This document shows, one piece after another, positions 34,566 to 43,566 of a DNA stretch of 64,000 bases. Every line of letters begins with the position of its first letter. Positions within the stretch are counted from its first letter, which is position 1. Position numbers and translations under genes: made by a program. The notes beneath the pieces are model-generated. The model saw only the letters and a program-made list of their open reading frames with translations. It was not told the origin of the DNA and made no database searches. This DNA is from CAZPNX01 sp964518765 (GTDB taxonomy: Bacteria; Edwardsbacteria; AC1; EtOH8), in NCBI GenBank assembly GCA_964518765.1, contig CAZFJC010000009.1, positions 29,584-93,583 on the forward strand. The letters run 5' to 3'.

Positions 34566-35029
34566 CTTTGCTCCCCGCCCTCGACCTCGGCGAATACCTT
34601 GAGGACGTCGTCCCCGCTCCTGGCGGCCAACAGCCTGGCCCTCACCTCCTCGCGGTTCAGGAGCCGGGAGACCAGGGCCAGGGCCTTGACGTGGTCGGCC
34701 ACGATGTTCTGGGGTGTGGCCAGGAAGAAAAATATCTGCACCGGCAGGCCATCCAGGGAGCCGAAGTCCACCGGGCTCTTGGCCAGGCCGAAGCATCCGG
34801 CCATACGCTTGACGCCACGGGTCCTACCGTGAGGTATGGCCACCCCCTTACCGATGCCGGTGGACATCAACCCCTCCCTCTCCATGGCCGAGGCGGTCAG
34901 CTCGGCCGCGCTTTCGGCGATGCCGGCCTTGGCCATCAGGCCCGCCAGCTCTGAGATGATGGCCTCTTTGCTGGTGCCCTCTAGGGGGATCTTTATGCAG
35001 TCCTTACCTAGGATGTCGTCGATCTTCAT
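34562..35029 (-). CDS. PTS IIA (fructose/nitrogen-regulatory type) domain protein
   Basis: 155-residue single-domain EIIA protein. The phosphorylatable His lies in GIGKGVAIPHGRT, with the downstream family motif DHVKALALVSRLLNREEV. No PTS permease is nearby, so a regulatory role (PtsN-like) is likelier than sugar uptake. A GGAGG lies upstream of the ATG. It is coupled to the VanZ-like gene by a four-base overlap, which is coupled to hisS in the same way. Confidence 0.9.
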   Translation of the reverse strand: MKIDDILGKDCIKIPLEGTSKEAIISELAGLMAKAGIAESAAELTASAMEREGLMSTGIGKGVAIPHGRTRGVKRMAGCFGLAKSPVDFGSLDGLPVQIFFFLATPQNIVADHVKALALVSRLLNREEVRARLLAARSGDDVLKVFAEVEGGEQR

Positions 35030-35050
35030 CGAAACCTCCGTCAGCTGATC

Positions 35051-35092
35051 CGATTTTCTTTTCCTGTCAGGCGAAAAACTATTTTCTGCTGA
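35051..35092. repeat. Possible heptamer-phased tract between hypE and the PTS gene
   Basis: Six 7-nt units, five of which begin with C and are T- or A-rich (for example CGATTTT, CTATTTT). Weaker than the tracts at 23996, 28356 and 60588. Its end forms a CTGCTGA/TCAGCAG inverted repeat with the hypE stop region (35132-35138). Confidence 0.35.
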
Positions 35093-35131
35093 GCGCGGCC
35101 GTACCCGACACGGTATCGCTTCTGCCGCCGG

Positions 35132-36154
35132 TCAGCAGATCCTGGGTAGGTATTCGCCCTCCAGCATCAAAAGCGGCCGCCTGGTGCCGATGGCGGTCCT
35201 GAGCACCACGTCGCTCGGCCCCTCTTCCGCCCAGCCGATGACGGCGGCCCCAGAGCCAAGAGGATTTTTATGAATTTCCTCCCAGACCGCCGCCGATTTC
35301 TCCGGCGCCACCGCCGCCACCAAACGGCCCTCGCAGGCCAGGTAGAGCGCGTCCAGCCCCAGCATCTCGGCAGCCGCCCGCACCTCGTCCCTCACCGGTA
35401 TCGCCCGTTCGTCTATCTCCAGGCGCACCCGAGACTGCCCGGCCAGCTCGTTGAGGGTGGTGGCCAGGCCGCCCCGGGTGGGGTCGCGCATAGCCCTGAC
35501 GCCGCCGGCCAGGAGCATGGCCTTGGCCAGGGGCCAAAGCGGGGCCACGTCGCTTTCCAGTAATCCGCTCAACCCCAGTCCCAGCCTGGCGTTCATCACT
35601 GCTGCCCCGTGGTCGCCCACCGGCCCGCTTATGATGATGGCGTCCCCCGGCCTGATGGCCGAGCCCGACACCATGGCGTCCCGTTCGATGGCCCCGATCC
35701 CCGAGGTGTTGATGAACAGCCCGTCGCAGGCCTGGCGCTCCACCACTTTGGTATCCCCGGTGACGATGGTGACGCCGGACTCCGCGGCGGCGCCGGCCAT
35801 GGAGTCGGCCACCCTCTCCAGCTCTCTGACCGGGAAACCCTCGCCGATGATGAAGGAGGCGGAGACCCACCGCGGCCTGGCCCCCTTGGCCGCCAGGTCG
35901 TTGACGGTGCCGCACACCGCCAGCCGCCCGATGTCGCCGCCCGGAAAGAATAGCGGCTTGACCGTGTAGGAGTCGGCGGTGAAGGCCAACCGTTGCCCCG
36001 GATCGGGAGCCGGCAGCTCGGCCGCGTCGTCCCCCTGCTCCAGGGCCGGGTTGGCGAACCTGGAACGGAATATCCCGGCTATCAGCCGGTGCATCAAAAG
36101 GCCTCCCGACCCGTGGGCCAGGGTTATTCTGTCGCCCAGGTCTCCCATCACCAT
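35132..36154 (-). CDS. hypE: Hydrogenase maturation protein HypE
   Basis: Dehydrates the carbamoylated C-terminal cysteine to make the cyanide ligand of NiFe-hydrogenase. Starts with the HypE motif LAHGSGGLLMHRLI. The essential C-terminal cysteine is intact (LPRIC at the very end). About 340 residues. I start at the ATG at 36154, 13 nt after the hypD stop; a longer frame to 36283 lies inside hypD. Last gene of hypF-C-D-E. Confidence 0.95.
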   Translation of the reverse strand: MVMGDLGDRITLAHGSGGLLMHRLIAGIFRSRFANPALEQGDDAAELPAPDPGQRLAFTADSYTVKPLFFPGGDIGRLAVCGTVNDLAAKGARPRWVSASFIIGEGFPVRELERVADSMAGAAAESGVTIVTGDTKVVERQACDGLFINTSGIGAIERDAMVSGSAIRPGDAIIISGPVGDHGAAVMNARLGLGLSGLLESDVAPLWPLAKAMLLAGGVRAMRDPTRGGLATTLNELAGQSRVRLEIDERAIPVRDEVRAAAEMLGLDALYLACEGRLVAAVAPEKSAAVWEEIHKNPLGSGAAVIGWAEEGPSDVVLRTAIGTRRPLLMLEGEYLPRIC

Positions 36155-36167
36155 TTTGCCGGCCTTT

Positions 36168-37268
36168 TCAACTTTTCCTACGCCCCAAACCGTATTTGTA
36201 CCAGGCGGCGCAAGCCCCCTCGGAGGAGACCATACAGGGGCCCACCGGGCTCTCCGGGGTGCAGCGTTTGCCGAACAGCCCACACTCGTCCGGCTCGATG
36301 GCCCCCATCATCACCTCTCCGCATCGGCAGCCCTGCGTTTCGGTGGCCGTGACGGTGCCCGTATCGAAAATTCTCGAGGCGTCGAAGCTTCCGTACTGCT
36401 TCCGAAACGCTAGACCCGATTCCGGCACCCGGCCTATAGCCCTCCAATCTGAATCGACCGCCATGAACACACTGTCCAAAAGCCTTAGGGCCTCGGGATT
36501 ACCCCCTTCGGGCACGCCCCGGACATACTCGTTTACTATGGCGGCCGGCTTTACGCCCGAGATCATCTCCAGCAGCAACACCACCGCCCCCAGGATGTCC
36601 AGCGGCTCGAAGCCGGCGATGGCCCCGGGCCGGCCGTGTTTTTTTACTATAAAATCGTAGGGTAGACTGCCGATGATGGCGGAGACGTGGCCCGGCAGGA
36701 GGAATCCGTCGATGCGCACCGCCGGCGATGATAGCACCAGCTCCAGAGCCGGGGGCACCAGTTTGAAGGCCGGATATACAAGGAAGTTCTTCAGATCCCG
36801 CCTTTCGGCCTCCAGCACCGCCGCCGCCGCGGTGGGCGAGGTGGTCTCGAACCCTACCCCGGCGAATACTATTTTTTTGCCGGGCGTGGCGGCCGCCAGC
36901 TCCACCGCATCCAGGCAGGAGTAGACCACCCGGATGTCGGCGCCTTCGGCCCTGGCCTGGGCCAGGCTGCCCCGGGAGCCGGGGACCCTGACCATGTCGC
37001 CGAAGGTGCAGAACACTACGTTGGGATCTCTGGCTATGGCCACCATCCGGTCGATGTCGCCCTGCGGGGTGACGCACACCGGACAGCCCGGCCCCGATAT
37101 CAGCTTCACCTGGGGCGGCAGCAGGGACCTGAGGCCGAACCTGGCGATGGCCATGGTGTGCGTCCCGCACACCTCCATGATGGCCGCCGGGGCCGTCGCC
37201 AGCTCCTTTATCCTGCCAGCCAGACGGGCGGCCAGCCCGGGGTCGGAAAAGCGCTCCGGAGCCATCAT
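36168..37268 (-). CDS. hypD: Hydrogenase maturation protein HypD
   Basis: Iron-sulfur scaffold that assembles the Fe(CN)2CO unit with HypC. 366 residues. Conserved cysteines are all visible: MEVCGTHTMAIARFG, SGPGCPVCVTPQGDID and the C-terminal CRCGEVMMGAIEPDECGLFG with GPCMVSSEGACAAW. Start and hypC stop overlap by one base (TGATG). Confidence 0.96.
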   Translation of the reverse strand: MMAPERFSDPGLAARLAGRIKELATAPAAIMEVCGTHTMAIARFGLRSLLPPQVKLISGPGCPVCVTPQGDIDRMVAIARDPNVVFCTFGDMVRVPGSRGSLAQARAEGADIRVVYSCLDAVELAAATPGKKIVFAGVGFETTSPTAAAAVLEAERRDLKNFLVYPAFKLVPPALELVLSSPAVRIDGFLLPGHVSAIIGSLPYDFIVKKHGRPGAIAGFEPLDILGAVVLLLEMISGVKPAAIVNEYVRGVPEGGNPEALRLLDSVFMAVDSDWRAIGRVPESGLAFRKQYGSFDASRIFDTGTVTATETQGCRCGEVMMGAIEPDECGLFGKRCTPESPVGPCMVSSEGACAAWYKYGLGRRKS

Positions 37269-37489
37269 CAGGAGATGGTGATGCCGGTTTCCTCCAGCAG
37301 GCGGTAGGTCTCCTCGGCCTCGCGCTCGTCGATGCGCTGTATGGCGAAGCCGGCGTGCAGCAGCACGTACTCCCCCACCTTGGCGTCTGGCAACAGGGCC
37401 AGGCCGATGCGCCGCTTGAGCCCCCGGATGTCGGCCTGGGCCCGGTCGCCGTCAATGGATTCGATTCTGGCCGGAATTGCTAGGCACAT
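37268..37489 (-). CDS. hypC: Hydrogenase maturation chaperone HypC
   Basis: 73 residues, starting MCLAIPARIESIDGD with the essential Cys2, followed by GEYVLLHAGFAIQRID. It carries the iron centre between HypD and the large subunit. It starts seven bases after hypF. Confidence 0.96.
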   Translation of the reverse strand: MCLAIPARIESIDGDRAQADIRGLKRRIGLALLPDAKVGEYVLLHAGFAIQRIDEREAEETYRLLEETGITIS

Positions 37490-37496
37490 TGAAGAA

Positions 37497-39821
37497 CTAT
37501 GATCCGTCTGCTTTTCGGTTTCCGGGATAAGACATTAGCGATAAGGCCGTCACCTGCCCCAGGGCCAGCCCGCCGTCGTTCGACGGAACCTGATGGTGGA
37601 TGAGCACGTGGTATCCGTTAGAACGGAGCCTCTCCCAAAGCCTCTCCAGCAGCAGGCGGTTCTGGAAGACCCCGCCGGACAGGGCCACGGTCCTGCATCC
37701 GGTACGTAATTTTATATTATCGCACATGGCTGCGGCAAAGTCAACGACAGTGTTCTGAAACCTGGCGGCGCAGACCGCGGTCGGGGTCGCATTTCCCATG
37801 TCGGCCGCCAGATCCCCCCAAAGCCTTTCCAGCTTGACCTGCCACGGGCCGGCGGCGGCGTCCAGGATGTCGTACCCGTACGACTCCCGGCATCCCTCGT
37901 CGGCCGCCGCCTCCAGGGCCATGGCCGCCTGGGCTTCGAAGCTTATATGGCGGCAAAGCCCCAGAGCGGCGCTGGCCGCATCGAAGAGCCGGCCCAGGCT
38001 GGAGGTCCAGGCCAGGTTGGCCCCACTCTCTATTTGCCTTCGGACCGCCTCAAGCTCGACCTCCGGGATCCCGGCCAGATATCCTGGGCGGCCAGGGCCT
38101 TTCAGGCTATGATGATAGGCGGCTGCTATCCGCCAGGGGTGTCTGATGCAGGCCTCGCCCCCGGGCAGCGGAAGATACTCTAAATGGCCGAGCCTGTCGA
38201 TCCTCTCTCCGTCGAAGTGAAGGAACTCCCCCCCCCAGATCCGGCCGTCGGCTCCGTAGCCGGTGCCGTCGAAGATCACTCCGATAGCCGGCCCCTGGTG
38301 TCCGTTGTCGGCCAGGACGCTCAGCAGGTGGGCGTGGTGGTGCTGGATAGCGGCCGCCTCAATCCCCAGGCTTTTGGCCCAGCGGGTGGTCAGGTAGTCG
38401 GGATGCAGGTCGTGGGCCACTGCCTGCGGCTCGATCCTGAACCAACGGCGGTACTTCTGGTACATCTCCTCTAGAAATTCCATGGTCTCCAGGCTGTCGG
38501 CCTCGCCAATATGCTGGCTGAGGAAGGCGGTTTGCCCCTGGGCCAGGCAGAAGGTGTTCTTCATCTGTCCGCCCACCGCCAGGCAGGGGACGACGGACCT
38601 GGGCAGCGGCACCGGGTTGGGGGCGTATCCCCGCGAATGCCTGACTATCTGGGCTACAACGTCTGCGCCTTCCTCCCTGCGGCCGCTGGTTTGAAAAACG
38701 ATGGAGTCGTCGTTGCGGTTGACGATCTCTCTGTCGTGCATCAAAAACAAGCCGGCGATTCCTCCCAATCTCTCCAGGGCCTGTCGGTTGTCGGCTGTGA
38801 TCGGCAAGTCGAGATCATTGCCTGAGGTCATCACCAATATCCAGCCCTTGGCGTCGATCTCCTCCAGCTTGCGGAACAGCAGGTGATGGAGTGGTGTATA
38901 GGGCAGCATCATGCCTATATAGCGGTTTCCCGGTGAGACTTGCTGCCCCGGTCCCCAGCCATCCTCCTTCCGGCAGAGGACGATGGGCGCTTGGGGCGAA
39001 CCCATGAGCTTTGCCTCGTGCTCGGTGATAAGGCAGGCGCGGCGGGCGGATGGCAGCAAACCGGCCATCAGGGCCAGCGGCTTGTGGGGCCGTCGCTTGA
39101 GCTCCCGGAGCCAGGCGACGGCCTTCTGGTTTTCGGCGTCGCAGCAGAGATGGAAGCCTCCCAGCCCCTTGACGGCGGCGATGCCGCCCCCGGCGACATG
39201 CTCGGCGGCAGCCCTTAGGGCCGCCGCTTGCTCGGCTAAAACCTTGCCGGTGCGGTCGCAGGCCCATATCTTGGGGCCACAAGCCGGGCAGGCATTGGGC
39301 TGGGCGTGGAAGCGCCGGTCGGCCGGGTCCTGGTACTCCCCTAAACATTCCGGACACATGGCGAATGGTGCCATGGTCGTGGCCGAACGGTCGTAGGGAG
39401 TGGCAATGATGATGGATAGCCTGGGCCCGCAGTTGGTGCAGTTGATGAAGGGATAGCCGAATCGCCGGTCGGCCGGATCCTCCATCTCTCTTAGGCAATC
39501 ATCGCAGACGGCGATGTCCGGGGAGATTCTGGTTGCCCCTGGTCCGGTGGCGCTATCTCGGATAACGAAGCCCTGGCGCCCTCCCGGGGTAATCTCGTCG
39601 ACCGAAATGGAATCGATCACCGCCTGCGGCGGCCTGCCATTGCGAAGCACCTGTTCAAAGCTTTCCAGCCGGCCCTGTTCGCCCTCGACCTCGATAGTAA
39701 CCCCGGCGCTGTCGTTCTCCACGAAACCTGCCAGGCCGTTCTCCTTGGCCAGCCGGTAGACGAACGGTCTGAAGCCCACCCCTTGGACTATCCCTTTGAT
39801 ATGAAATCGCTTCGCCTTCAT
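37497..39821 (-). CDS. hypF: Carbamoyltransferase HypF
   Basis: Supplies the carbamoyl group for the cyanide ligands. About 774 residues from the ATG at 39821. Domain order: acylphosphatase (IKGIVQGVGFRPFVYRL), two zinc fingers (CDDC...CTNCGPR and CPEC...CPACGP), YrdC-like (VKGLGGFHLCCDAEN), and a Kae1-like carbamoyltransferase with the QHHHAHLLSV metal motif. It is the first gene of hypF-C-D-E. hypA and hypB and a hydrogenase are not in the window. Confidence 0.96.
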   Translation of the reverse strand: MKAKRFHIKGIVQGVGFRPFVYRLAKENGLAGFVENDSAGVTIEVEGEQGRLESFEQVLRNGRPPQAVIDSISVDEITPGGRQGFVIRDSATGPGATRISPDIAVCDDCLREMEDPADRRFGYPFINCTNCGPRLSIIIATPYDRSATTMAPFAMCPECLGEYQDPADRRFHAQPNACPACGPKIWACDRTGKVLAEQAAALRAAAEHVAGGGIAAVKGLGGFHLCCDAENQKAVAWLRELKRRPHKPLALMAGLLPSARRACLITEHEAKLMGSPQAPIVLCRKEDGWGPGQQVSPGNRYIGMMLPYTPLHHLLFRKLEEIDAKGWILVMTSGNDLDLPITADNRQALERLGGIAGLFLMHDREIVNRNDDSIVFQTSGRREEGADVVAQIVRHSRGYAPNPVPLPRSVVPCLAVGGQMKNTFCLAQGQTAFLSQHIGEADSLETMEFLEEMYQKYRRWFRIEPQAVAHDLHPDYLTTRWAKSLGIEAAAIQHHHAHLLSVLADNGHQGPAIGVIFDGTGYGADGRIWGGEFLHFDGERIDRLGHLEYLPLPGGEACIRHPWRIAAAYHHSLKGPGRPGYLAGIPEVELEAVRRQIESGANLAWTSSLGRLFDAASAALGLCRHISFEAQAAMALEAAADEGCRESYGYDILDAAAGPWQVKLERLWGDLAADMGNATPTAVCAARFQNTVVDFAAAMCDNIKLRTGCRTVALSGGVFQNRLLLERLWERLRSNGYHVLIHHQVPSNDGGLALGQVTALSLMSYPGNRKADGS

Positions 39822-39946
39822 GTTGAAAATCCGCCTAGTGGCGGATTCATAATTATACGACTGTCCAAACAAAATTTCAACCGGGTCAGGAAGGTTATAT
39901 CCGCCCCTTGCATAAGCGCCATGTTTGTGGTTTTTTGGGGGGAATT

Positions 39947-41278
39947 ATGCAAGAAAGGCGCTCACCGACAGCCCCTCCGGGCGAGCCGGCGCGCAGCCAG
40001 CGGATCTCCATCCTCGAGGGCTCGCTGGCCTCGGTCCACATTGCCGTGACCCTGAGCTCCCTGGTGACCGCCTACGCCCTGATGCTCGGGGCCAACGACT
40101 TCCACCTGGGCCTGCTCTCGGCCGTGGGCGCGGCCGGCTCGCTGGGGGCGCTGGCCGGCAACTGGGCCGCTGAACTGGCCGGCGGGCGAAAGCGGATGGT
40201 GGTGGCCGCCGCCGTGTCCGGCCGGTCGCTGTGGGCCGTCCTCTGCGTCCTGCCGTACCTGCCGGTGCTCCCGGGCTGGAGGCTGCCGGCGTTCTTCCTC
40301 ACCATACTGTTATCCAACCTGCTGGCCAACGCCGCCAACAACGGATGGCTTTCCTGGATGACCGACCTGGTGCCCCTGGAGCAGCGGGGGTGGTTTTTTG
40401 GGCGGCGCAACACCATCCTGGGCACGGTCTCCATGGCCACCACCTTCGCCTCGGGCAAGGCCTACGACTGGTTTAAGGCGGTGGGAAGGCAGGAGCAGGG
40501 ATTCGTCGTCATCATCGGCCTGGCCGTCCTGTTCGCCCTGGCCTCGGGGCTGATGCTGTCCAGGCAATGGGACCCGGGTTCGCGACGGAACCAGTCTCCC
40601 CTACCACACCGCATGTTCCGGACGGCTTTCGCCGACAGTAGGTTCCGTCCCCTGCTCCTGTTCTTCATCTTCTGGTCCCTCTCCACCTCGGTGGCCGGCC
40701 CATTCTTCGGCGCCCATATGATAAAGAACCTGCGCATGCCCTTGGGCATCATCGCCGTCTACTCCATCATCGCCGGCGTCGTCAACCTAGTCTTCCAGCC
40801 CCTCTGGGGCCGGGCCATCGACCGCATCGGCAACAAGCCGGTGTTGGTGTTCAACATGCTGGGCATCTTCTTCCTGCCCCTGTTCTGGCTGTTCGCCGGC
40901 CCTGACTTCTACCTTCCCATCTGGATCGACGCCTTCCTGACCGGCATCTTCTGGCCCGTCTTCGGCCTAGCCGCCTTCAACCTGCTGCTGCTTTCGGCCC
41001 CGGAAAGCGACCGCCAATCCTACCTGGCGGTACAGAGCGTCTGCACCGGCCTCAGCGTCTTTGCGTCCTCGCTGGCCGGTGGGGCCTTGGCCAAGTGGCT
41101 GGGCGGGGTCCATCTGGCCTTCCTGGGCCAGAGATTGGTAAATTTCCACCTTCTTTTCGCCCTGTCCTCCCTTTTGCGGTTGGCGATGCTGCCGGTAGTC
41201 CCGCGCCTGCCCGAGAAAAAGGCGGGGACGGTGGGGGCGCTGCTGGACCTTTTGGCAACAAGGCCTCTCAGGCCTTGA
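39947..41278 (+). CDS. Major facilitator superfamily transporter
   Basis: 443 residues with about 12 hydrophobic segments. It resembles MFS proteins of the uncharacterised kind with an N-terminal LEGSLASVHIAVTLSSLVTAYALM helix and the 2-3 loop motif GGRKRMVV. The ATG at 39947 has GGGGGGAA just upstream; the longer TTG frame from 39908 is unlikely. It diverges from hypF. Substrate unknown. Confidence 0.85.
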   Translation: MQERRSPTAPPGEPARSQRISILEGSLASVHIAVTLSSLVTAYALMLGANDFHLGLLSAVGAAGSLGALAGNWAAELAGGRKRMVVAAAVSGRSLWAVLCVLPYLPVLPGWRLPAFFLTILLSNLLANAANNGWLSWMTDLVPLEQRGWFFGRRNTILGTVSMATTFASGKAYDWFKAVGRQEQGFVVIIGLAVLFALASGLMLSRQWDPGSRRNQSPLPHRMFRTAFADSRFRPLLLFFIFWSLSTSVAGPFFGAHMIKNLRMPLGIIAVYSIIAGVVNLVFQPLWGRAIDRIGNKPVLVFNMLGIFFLPLFWLFAGPDFYLPIWIDAFLTGIFWPVFGLAAFNLLLLSAPESDRQSYLAVQSVCTGLSVFASSLAGGALAKWLGGVHLAFLGQRLVNFHLLFALSSLLRLAMLPVVPRLPEKKAGTVGALLDLLATRPLRP

Positions 41279-41355
41279 GCGAGAGCCTGCGCTCCGGGGT
41301 GATGGTGGTACGAAGGCTGGGACGAAAATGACCGGGGACTCAAATACTGACTAGA

Positions 41356-41387
41356 AGAGGCGACCGTAGACGGCCGCCTCTTTTTCT
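41356..41387 (+). terminator. Intrinsic terminator of the MFS gene
   Basis: AGAGGCG (41356-41362) pairs with CGCCTCT (41375-41381), followed by TTTTCTTG. It sits 78 nt after the transporter stop. Confidence 0.8.
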
Positions 41388-41410
41388 TGTTGAAAAGTTT
41401 TCATCTAAGC

Positions 41411-41497
41411 TAATCCCTTTCCCCTTCCCTCCCTTCACCGGCCAAGCTTGCTGTCATCCTTAGGGCAGACTCTGGGAAGGGTCAGGGGTTAGGTCCC
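41411..41497. repeat. Expanded REP-like repeat
   Basis: TAATCCCTTTCCCCTTCCCT at one end and GGGAAGGGTCAGGGG plus GGTTAGGTCCC at the other, with a divergent middle that includes TGTCATCCTTAGGG. The outer 13 nt (41485-41497) are the exact reverse complement of the left end of the DUF559 unit at 32408-32420. It lies between the MFS terminator and the envelope locus. Confidence 0.6.
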
Positions 41498-41501
41498 AAG
41501 C

Positions 41502-42026
41502 CTACTGCAAACTGCGGTTGCCCCCCTCGGTCTGCACTACCCAATCGAAGGAGAGGGTGATGGAGGTATACTTGCCGTTCTGATTGAGCCCGATGATGGA
41601 TAACCGCCCGTAGTGGGGCACGGCGTCGGTCTTGACGAAATAGCTCTGCCCCAGGACCGCCAGAGCCGAGGTGTTATAGCCGTCGTCCGGAGCCGTGGTT
41701 CCGCTTCCCTCTTGTATGCCGTTGGCCTCGATGAGGCAATTCTGCTGGTCCGGGGATACTATGCTTATCTTGCCGTAATTGTATCCCCCCGAACTGAAGG
41801 TGTAATCGGACCTCCATCCGTTTGTTGCCGAGATGGTCCTGCTGGCCGTTCCGGTGATGACCGTGGTCGCCGGCGCCTCCACCGGGCTCTTGGAGCAGCC
41901 GGCCAGCAGCAAGCTCAGGGCCAACCCGACGGCTACGACAGCGAGTATGCCTAAAAAGGTCGCCCAGGCCCTCCTTCTCCTGGCCGGTGGTCGGGGATAA
42001 CTGCTATTTTCTAATAGTGTTATCAT
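41502..42026 (-). CDS. Hypothetical lipoprotein
   Basis: 174 residues. A basic N-terminus, a hydrophobic stretch and a lipobox LLAGC (lipidated Cys44) are followed by a Ser/Thr/Gly-rich domain of about 130 residues that looks all-beta (YTFSSGGYNYGKISIVSP, YTSITLSFDWVVQ). No family is recognised. It is last in the envelope locus, downstream of the beta-barrel gene, and may be an outer-membrane lipoprotein partner. Confidence 0.6.
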   Translation of the reverse strand: MITLLENSSYPRPPARRRRAWATFLGILAVVAVGLALSLLLAGCSKSPVEAPATTVITGTASRTISATNGWRSDYTFSSGGYNYGKISIVSPDQQNCLIEANGIQEGSGTTAPDDGYNTSALAVLGQSYFVKTDAVPHYGRLSIIGLNQNGKYTSITLSFDWVVQTEGGNRSLQ

Positions 42027-42060
42027 TGATTGCTTCGATCTCCCTCAAATATTATCTCCG

Positions 42061-43566
42061 TCAGAACTTCCATTCCCACGCGGCCTTCATGCCGCGGAAG
42101 GACGGCTCGAAGCGGCAGAAGCCGCCGGAGCAAACCAGCCCACCCTTGGTCTGCCCGACCGAGAGTTTCAGATGATACCTGTCCTGCCCCCAGGCCAGGT
42201 CGATCCCGACCTCACCCCACCTCCTCTGGTTTTCGTACTCCGGCAACCTCTTGGTACAGAGCTCGGCCTCGCCATAAATATAGGCCAAGCCCATAGGCGA
42301 CCATTTGGCCTGGGCGGTCAGGCTGTAGAACTCGAGGTCCTGATCGATGTAATGGTTGCGGTACTGGTCGCCCCCCAGTCCCAGCATGATGGATCGGCCC
42401 TGGCCGTAGGTGAGGATGGCCTCGGCCGAACCGCCTCGGAAATAGCGCCGCTTGATGTCCGGTTGGAGGTTGCGCTCCAGGCGCGACCGCGCCTCGGCCA
42501 CCAGGCTAAGGCCGGCGCTGGCCTGCCATTTGGCCTCCAGGTAGTAGTCCCGCCACTTATAGCGCCCCAGCGAATCTCCGGGGAACTGCGGCAGGTAGGC
42601 CCAGCGGTACTCATGGCGGGAACGGGCCCAGGAGTGGCTGGCGATTATGTTCAGTCCGGACCAGGGCGAGGCGGTGGCCTCGGCCTGGAAGCCCTGCTCG
42701 TCGTAGCCTGAATTCAGAAGCCCGCCGTCGCGGTTGGCCGGAGGCGGTGTGTTGAACCCGGCGTTGAAATCCCGGTAGTCCTTGGCCTCAAGCGCCAGTC
42801 CCAGCCCGGGCAGGGCCAGCGAGACGGAGGCGAACCCGGCCTGGCCCTTGATGTCGTCGGCCTCGGTCCAGCCGGCGGTGGCGTCTACCAGCCGGCCATA
42901 GGTGTGACGGACGTCGAACTCGGCGTAGGCCTCCAGCGGTCCGAGGCCCGCCCTGATGGTGCCCCCGAATATCTCCTCCACCGGCATGCCCAGCACCCCG
43001 GCCTGACCCGGCAGGGCGGCGTTGGATCGCAGATAGACAGCCCCAACGCGCCATCCCCTGACAATGCCGATCTCGGCCTGTCCCCCGGCCACCATCCTGG
43101 ATGTGTCCCTGACGGCGTACTCCCTAAGCCACCCCCCCAGTAGCCTCAGCTCAAAAAGGTCGCCCAGGCCGGCCGAGAAGTCGGCGCCCTCCAGGTCCCG
43201 GTCGGTGCCGGTGCGGCGCTCCTCCACGCAGTTAAGAGCCAGGCCCTTCCCCAGCACCGCCGGGAAATCCCCGACGGTGGCCGAGCCCAGCTTGGTGTTA
43301 AGCTTCAGGCTCTTTTTCGAGATGCCCAGATACCGGGCCGTGTCCTCCCAAGCCTCATGGTCCAGCTCGTATCTCAGGAAAGCCTCTATCTCCAGGTTGT
43401 TGTTCATAGTCTCCCAGGCCCGCAGGTCCAGGGCCTGCGCCAGGCTCATGGCGTTGCCGGGCTGGGCCGACCACAGTTTTGACTGGCTGGCGCCGGAAAG
43501 GTCCCAGGCCAGGGCCGCCGGTCCCGCGGCCAGGACGGCTGAAAGAAAAACAAGCTTTCTCATCAC
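42061..43566 (-). CDS. Outer-membrane beta-barrel protein, DUF6029-like
   Basis: 501 residues. Signal peptide of about 20 residues (LAAGPAALA cleavage region), then alternating hydrophobic/polar strands and a C-terminal aromatic end (AAWEWKF) typical of outer-membrane barrels. The segment SATVGDFPAVLGKGLALNCV resembles DUF6029-type barrels of FCB bacteria (a GDF...GxGL pattern). It overlaps the upstream thioredoxin-fold lipoprotein gene by four bases, so the two products probably act together. Confidence 0.7.
   Translation of the reverse strand: MMRKLVFLSAVLAAGPAALAWDLSGASQSKLWSAQPGNAMSLAQALDLRAWETMNNNLEIEAFLRYELDHEAWEDTARYLGISKKSLKLNTKLGSATVGDFPAVLGKGLALNCVEERRTGTDRDLEGADFSAGLGDLFELRLLGGWLREYAVRDTSRMVAGGQAEIGIVRGWRVGAVYLRSNAALPGQAGVLGMPVEEIFGGTIRAGLGPLEAYAEFDVRHTYGRLVDATAGWTEADDIKGQAGFASVSLALPGLGLALEAKDYRDFNAGFNTPPPANRDGGLLNSGYDEQGFQAEATASPWSGLNIIASHSWARSRHEYRWAYLPQFPGDSLGRYKWRDYYLEAKWQASAGLSLVAEARSRLERNLQPDIKRRYFRGGSAEAILTYGQGRSIMLGLGGDQYRNHYIDQDLEFYSLTAQAKWSPMGLAYIYGEAELCTKRLPEYENQRRWGEVGIDLAWGQDRYHLKLSVGQTKGGLVCSGGFCRFEPSFRGMKAAWEWKF

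Noticed and set aside
34566..34796. Longer start for the VanZ-like gene
   Set aside because: The extra residues are an out-of-frame reading of the PTS IIA gene; a GTG overlapping the PTS stop (GTGA) fits better.
36155..36283. Longer start for hypE
   Set aside because: It lies inside the hypD coding end; hypE homologues start near the LAHGSGG motif.
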